Origin: JBHELQ01 sp046262995
GTDB lineage: Bacteria; Actinomycetota; Thermoleophilia; Solirubrobacterales; Thermoleophilaceae
Reading direction: 5' to 3'
Assembly: GCA_046262995.1 (NCBI GenBank)
Contig: JBHELQ010000041.1
Coordinates: forward strand, 1-10,177
DNA length: 10,177 bases
Positions 7,456-10,177 of this stretch are shown here, piece by piece (within the stretch, counting starts at the first letter, position 1; every line of letters begins with the position of its first letter). A program made the position numbers and the translations under genes. The notes under the pieces are model-generated. The model was not told the DNA's origin. It saw only the letters and a list, made by a program, of their open reading frames with translations, and ran no database searches.

Positions 7456-8046
7456 CTAGGCGGAGCCCGCGATCAAGCCCTCGAGCTCGCCCACGGCCCG
7501 CTCGATCAGCTCGCGCACCTCGTCGGCGGGCTCGCGAAAGCGCCCGAGGACGTATCTGGAGACGACCTCCGGGTCGGTCGACTCCGGCCGCCCCACGCCC
7601 ACCCGGACGCGCTGGAAGTCGCCCCCGCCGAGGCCATCCTTCAGCGACTTCAGCCCGTTGTGGCCCCCGAGCCCGCCGCCCAGTCGCACGCGCACGTCGC
7701 CGAACGGGAGGTCGATGTCGTCGTGCACCGCGACGAGCCGCTCGAGCTGGACCCCGAGCGCGCCCCGCGCCGGGCCGGCGGACCGCCCCGACTCATTCAT
7801 GTAGGTCTGGGGGAGCAGGACGCCGACCCGCCCCCCGCCGGGGCCGCTCCGGCCCTCGCTGTACAGGCCGGCATAGCGTTTCCTCGCGCGCGGCAGGCCC
7901 CACTGCTCGGCGGCCAGAGCCGCGACCTCGAAACCCACGTTGTGGCGGGTCCGCGCGTGGCGCTCGTCAGGATTCCCGAGGCCGACTACGAGCCAGTCGA
8001 CCCGCCCGCCGTCGCCGTCCGCGCGGCGACGGCGAAGCAGCCTCAG
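7456..8046 (-). CDS. pth: peptidyl-tRNA hydrolase, probable CTG start (196 aa)
   Basis: Pth cleaves the ester bond of peptidyl-tRNAs that fall off the ribosome and recycles the tRNA; it is cytoplasmic and normally essential. Numbered from the proposed start: VVGLGNP at 20-26, the catalytic His35 in TRHNVGFE, LPQTYMN with Asn84, VHDDIDLPFG with Asp109 supporting the histidine, and GHNGLKSL with Asn130, followed by FQRVRVGVGRP. All key residues are present, and 196 residues is normal. The start is odd: no ATG, GTG or TTG occurs in this frame upstream of GTG 7938, and that GTG lies after the catalytic His. CTG at 8046 overlaps the rplY stop as CTGA, mirroring the ATGA overlap of mazG/eno, and a GAGGG lies nine bases before it (8060-8056). 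CTG at 8040 is the alternative. Identity is firm; the start is inferred. Confidence 0.93.
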   Translation of the reverse strand: MRLLRRRRADGDGGRVDWLVVGLGNPDERHARTRHNVGFEVAALAAEQWGLPRARKRYAGLYSEGRSGPGGGRVGVLLPQTYMNESGRSAGPARGALGVQLERLVAVHDDIDLPFGDVRVRLGGGLGGHNGLKSLKDGLGGGDFQRVRVGVGRPESTDPEVVSRYVLGRFREPADEVRELIERAVGELEGLIAGSA

Positions 8047-8783
8047 GAGCCCTCGCCCTCTGCCTGCGCCTTGTCGGGTGGGTGGGCGGAGTCGGCGGCT
8101 GCCTCTCCGGCCTGCTCGGCCTCCTCGTCCGTCGCCCCCTCGGCGGCAGCCTCCTCGGCGCCCTCCTCGCCCACGAGCTCGGTCTCCTCCTCGACCTCCT
8201 CGGGCTCCTCGACCTCGGTCGGGGGGACGACCGTCGCGATTACGGTCTCCTGCGGATCGTCGAGGAACGTGACCCCCGGCGGCGCGGCGACGTCCGACAG
8301 CGGAAGCGTGGCGGCGATCTCCATGCCTGAGACGTCGACCGTCACGGCCTCGGGAATGTCCGTCGGCAGCGCCTCGATGTTCAGCTGGTGGGTCACGTGC
8401 TCGAGCACGCCTCCCTCCTTGATGCCGGGCGCCTCCTCGGCGCCTTCGACGTGCACCGGCACCTGGGAGTGGATCTTCTCGTCGAGCCGGACCTCGAGCA
8501 GGTCGATGTGCAGCACCTCGTCCCGCACGGGATGGAGCTGCTGCTCCTTGACGATCACCGGGCGGCCCTGTCCGCCCCCGATCTGGACGTCGAACAGCGC
8601 CGAGCCGTCGACCAGCACCTTGCGCAGCTCGCGGGTGCCGACCTTGAAGGACACCGAGTCGCCGTTCTGGCCGCCGTAGATCACGCCGGGCACGAAGCCG
8701 TCGCGGCGGAGCCGGCGGACGGCGCGGCTGCCGCGTTCCGCCCGCTCCTCCACGCTGAGCGAAGGTCGCTTGCTGTCCGCCAT
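8043..8783 (-). CDS. rplY: ribosomal protein bL25, long CTC form (246 aa)
   Basis: bL25/CTC binds 5S rRNA in the central protuberance of the large ribosomal subunit; the long form was first known as a general stress protein. The N-terminal 5S-binding domain spans about 5-95, with the marks RRLRRDGFVPGVIYGG at 23-38 and the HPVRDEVLHIDLLEV strand at about 84-98. The CTC/TL5-type C-terminal beta domain spans about 100-188 (VPVHVEGAEEAPGIKEGGVL onward). A strongly acidic Glu/Ala tail follows (about 189-246), common in actinobacterial versions. The start chosen is ATG at 8783 (MADSKRPSLS); the frame stays open to 8942, but that part antisenses the divergent gene and lacks family similarity. The stop overlaps the proposed pth start by four bases. 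A TAGACT box 12 bases before the ATG suggests an almost leaderless transcript. It heads the minus-strand block. Confidence 0.96.
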   Translation of the reverse strand: MADSKRPSLSVEERAERGSRAVRRLRRDGFVPGVIYGGQNGDSVSFKVGTRELRKVLVDGSALFDVQIGGGQGRPVIVKEQQLHPVRDEVLHIDLLEVRLDEKIHSQVPVHVEGAEEAPGIKEGGVLEHVTHQLNIEALPTDIPEAVTVDVSGMEIAATLPLSDVAAPPGVTFLDDPQETVIATVVPPTEVEEPEEVEEETELVGEEGAEEAAAEGATDEEAEQAGEAAADSAHPPDKAQAEGEGS

Positions 8784-8794
8784 GACGGTCGGCC

Positions 8795-8800
8795 AGTCTA
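8795..8800 (-). promoter_or_regulatory. -10 element of the rplY-led operon
   Basis: The minus strand reads TAGACT, an exact match to the actinobacterial TANNNT form, with 11 bases between it and the rplY ATG (8783). Transcription would begin a few bases before or at the start codon, giving a leader of about 0-5 nt. I see no good -35 box 16-19 bp upstream. No Shine-Dalgarno fits in the short gap, which agrees with a leaderless start. Confidence 0.55.
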
Positions 8801-8802
8801 GC

Positions 8803-8820
8803 GGGGGTCTCTGCGCCCCC
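8803..8820. other. G5/C5 inverted repeat between divergent promoters
   Basis: GGGGG at 8803-8807 and CCCCC at 8816-8820 flank an 8-base spacer, exactly between the two opposite-facing TANNNT boxes. This might be a binding site for a shared regulator or simple GC-rich sequence; five G-C pairs alone prove little. Confidence 0.3.
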
Positions 8821-8821
8821 C

Positions 8822-8827
8822 TATCCT
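8822..8827 (+). promoter_or_regulatory. -10 element of the ABC1-kinase gene
   Basis: TATCCT matches TANNNT and ends nine bases before the ATG at 8837. Initiation 6-9 bases downstream of the box would place the transcript end at or next to the start codon. No Shine-Dalgarno lies in the gap, which is consistent with a leaderless mRNA. No clear -35 box was seen. Confidence 0.5.
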
Positions 8828-8836
8828 GGCTCGCGC

Positions 8837-10177
8837 ATGGCCAAGGACGACAGCGCGATCCCCAAGGGACGCATCCGACGGACGGCCGAAGTGGGGTCGG
8901 TCGTCGGGTCCCAGGGCGTCCGCTACGCGGGGACGCGGGCACGCAACGTCGCGCGCTCGAAGGACCAGGCGGCCGTCGCGCTCGAGCAGCGGCATCTGGA
9001 GGCCGCCGACCGGATGGTCGAGACCCTGGGCCGGATGAAGGGGGCCGCGCTGAAGATCGGGCAGCTCGCCTCCTTCATCGACACGGAGTTCCTGCCGCCC
9101 GAGTACCGGGAGCTCTACCAGGAGAAGCTCGCCTCGCTGCGGACCTCCGCGCCGCCGATGCCGTGGAAGAAGGTCAGCAAGGTGCTCGAGGAGGAATGGG
9201 ACGAGCCCGTCGAGGAGCTGTTCGAGGACTTCGAGCACGATGCGGCGGCCGCGGCCTCGATCGGTCAGGTCCACAGGGCTGTCCTGCCCGACGGCCGCCG
9301 AGTGGCGGTGAAGGTCCAGTATCCGGGCGTCGCCGACGCGATCCGGGCCGACATGGAGAACGCCGGCATGCTCCTGCGCATGGCGAAGGCGCTCGCGCCC
9401 GGCCTGGACGCCAAGGCCGCGGCCGCCGAGCTGAGGGAACGCGTGATGGAGGAGCTCGACTACGAGCACGAGGCCCAGAGCCAGCGAGCCTTCTCCCGCG
9501 GCTATCGAGGGCACCCGTTCGTCTATGTCCCCGACGTGATCACGCGCCTCTCCGCCGATCGCGTCCTGGTCACGGAGTGGGTCGATGGGCTGGACTTCGA
9601 GCAGGTGAAGGAGCTCCCACAGGCGGAGCGCGACCGCTTCGGCGAGATCGTCTTCCGCTTCTGCTTCGGCTCCGTCTACCACCTGCAGCACTTCAACGCC
9701 GACGCGCATCCGGGCAACTACATCCTGATGGAGGACGGCCGCGTGGCCTTCCTCGACTTCGGCATGACGAAGCACCTGGACAAGGAGCAGATCGAGCTCG
9801 AGATCGCCGCGCTCGAGGCGATCTTCGACGAGGAGCCGGAGCGGCTGCGGGCGGCCCTGCACGACCTGGGCTTCCTGAACAACCCGCAGAAGGTCGACGC
9901 CGAGCAGCTGATGGAGCACGTCACCACGGTCGGCGGCTGGTACATGGAGGACCGCGAGGTGACGATCGACTCCGAGCTCGTGATGGAGGCGATCGCCGCG
10001 GTCTCCGACCCGCGCTCGGACTTCTACCGGCTCATGAGGCTCGAGAACGTGCCGGCCAACGAGCTGATGGGACGGCGCATGGAATCGGGCGTCCTGGCCG
10101 TCCTCGGCCAGCTCCGCGCGACCCGCAACTGGTACCGGATCGGGCGCGAATGGTGGTTCGCCGACCCGCCCGCGACG
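8837..10177 (+). CDS. ABC1/UbiB/ADCK-family atypical kinase-like protein (partial, 447 codons)
   Basis: The frame is open from ATG 8837 to the window edge, so the C-terminus is missing. Family marks appear in order: the N-terminal extension motif KxGQ as KIGQ at 73-76 (in ALKIGQLASF), the Ala-rich nucleotide loop AAAAAS at 136-141 before IGQVHRA, the ATP-site Lys159 in VAVKVQYPG, the acidic helix ELDYEHEA at 206-213, the catalytic loop with Asp289 in NADAHPGN, and the metal-binding DFG at 307-309 (LDFGM). These are complete, so the protein is probably an active UbiB-type ATPase or kinase. Relatives such as E. coli UbiB and human ADCK3/COQ8A support quinone-lipid biosynthesis; many actinobacterial members have no known substrate, and none can be named here. 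It is transcribed divergently from rplY with a 53-bp shared upstream region, and its start is supported by the TATCCT box. Confidence 0.92.
   Translation, partial: MAKDDSAIPKGRIRRTAEVGSVVGSQGVRYAGTRARNVARSKDQAAVALEQRHLEAADRMVETLGRMKGAALKIGQLASFIDTEFLPPEYRELYQEKLASLRTSAPPMPWKKVSKVLEEEWDEPVEELFEDFEHDAAAAASIGQVHRAVLPDGRRVAVKVQYPGVADAIRADMENAGMLLRMAKALAPGLDAKAAAAELRERVMEELDYEHEAQSQRAFSRGYRGHPFVYVPDVITRLSADRVLVTEWVDGLDFEQVKELPQAERDRFGEIVFRFCFGSVYHLQHFNADAHPGNYILMEDGRVAFLDFGMTKHLDKEQIELEIAALEAIFDEEPERLRAALHDLGFLNNPQKVDAEQLMEHVTTVGGWYMEDREVTIDSELVMEAIAAVSDPRSDFYRLMRLENVPANELMGRRMESGVLAVLGQLRATRNWYRIGREWWFADPPAT

Noticed and set aside
7936..7938. GTG as the pth start
   Set aside because: It would remove GLGNP and the catalytic histidine, leaving an inactive 160-residue protein, although the frame upstream encodes both perfectly.
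8784..8942. N-terminal extension of bL25 upstream of ATG 8783
   Set aside because: It crosses the divergent promoter region and antisenses the kinase start; bL25 homology begins right after ATG 8783.
8798..9919. 373-codon minus-strand frame opposite the ABC1-kinase gene
   Set aside because: The plus strand encodes all ABC1-family motifs in order over the same bases; the minus frame is a GC-bias shadow.

Overview
The window is very GC-rich, with almost all third codon positions G or C, short intergenic gaps and stacked start/stop overlaps. Protein style and gene order point to an actinobacterium, most like deep-branching Thermoleophilia (Solirubrobacterales or relatives). The taxon is inferred from gene content and composition, because no rRNA marker is present.

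Layout. From 8783 down to 115 the minus strand carries one dense run of eight genes. In transcription order they are rplY/ctc (ribosomal protein bL25), pth (peptidyl-tRNA hydrolase), mfd (transcription-repair coupling factor), a parvulin-type peptidyl-prolyl isomerase lipoprotein, mazG (nucleotide pyrophosphohydrolase), eno (enolase), an ftsB/divIC-type septum protein, and an unrecognised 108-residue protein. Junctions are tight: rplY/pth overlap 4 bp, PPIase/mazG 1 bp, mazG/eno 4 bp, and ftsB to the last gene is 11 bp apart. The largest gaps are 87 bp (mfd to PPIase) and 51 bp (pth to mfd). On the plus strand a divergent ABC1/UbiB-family kinase-like gene starts at 8837 and runs off the right edge. 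At the left edge eight codons ending in TAG look like the tail of a convergent plus-strand gene. Between that tail and the minus-strand block lie two tandem near-identical hairpins.

How it fits together. This is core housekeeping: translation quality control, repair of stalled transcription, extracytoplasmic folding, nucleotide-pool cleaning, glycolysis and division. The order ctc-pth-mfd-foldase-mazG-...-divIC is the old Gram-positive block known from Bacillus. The mfd-mazG-lipoprotein-eno-divIC part matches mycobacteria. I see no mobile element, CRISPR array, tRNA, toxin-antitoxin pair or defence system.

Points worth a second look are: a pth gene that seems to lack any ATG/GTG/TTG start before its catalytic histidine; a 53-bp divergent promoter region predicted to make near-leaderless transcripts both ways; a MazG whose second domain has lost its metal-binding core; the tandem 43-bp hairpin element at the convergent end; and the orphan 108-residue protein closing the operon. 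I found no convincing new multi-gene system.
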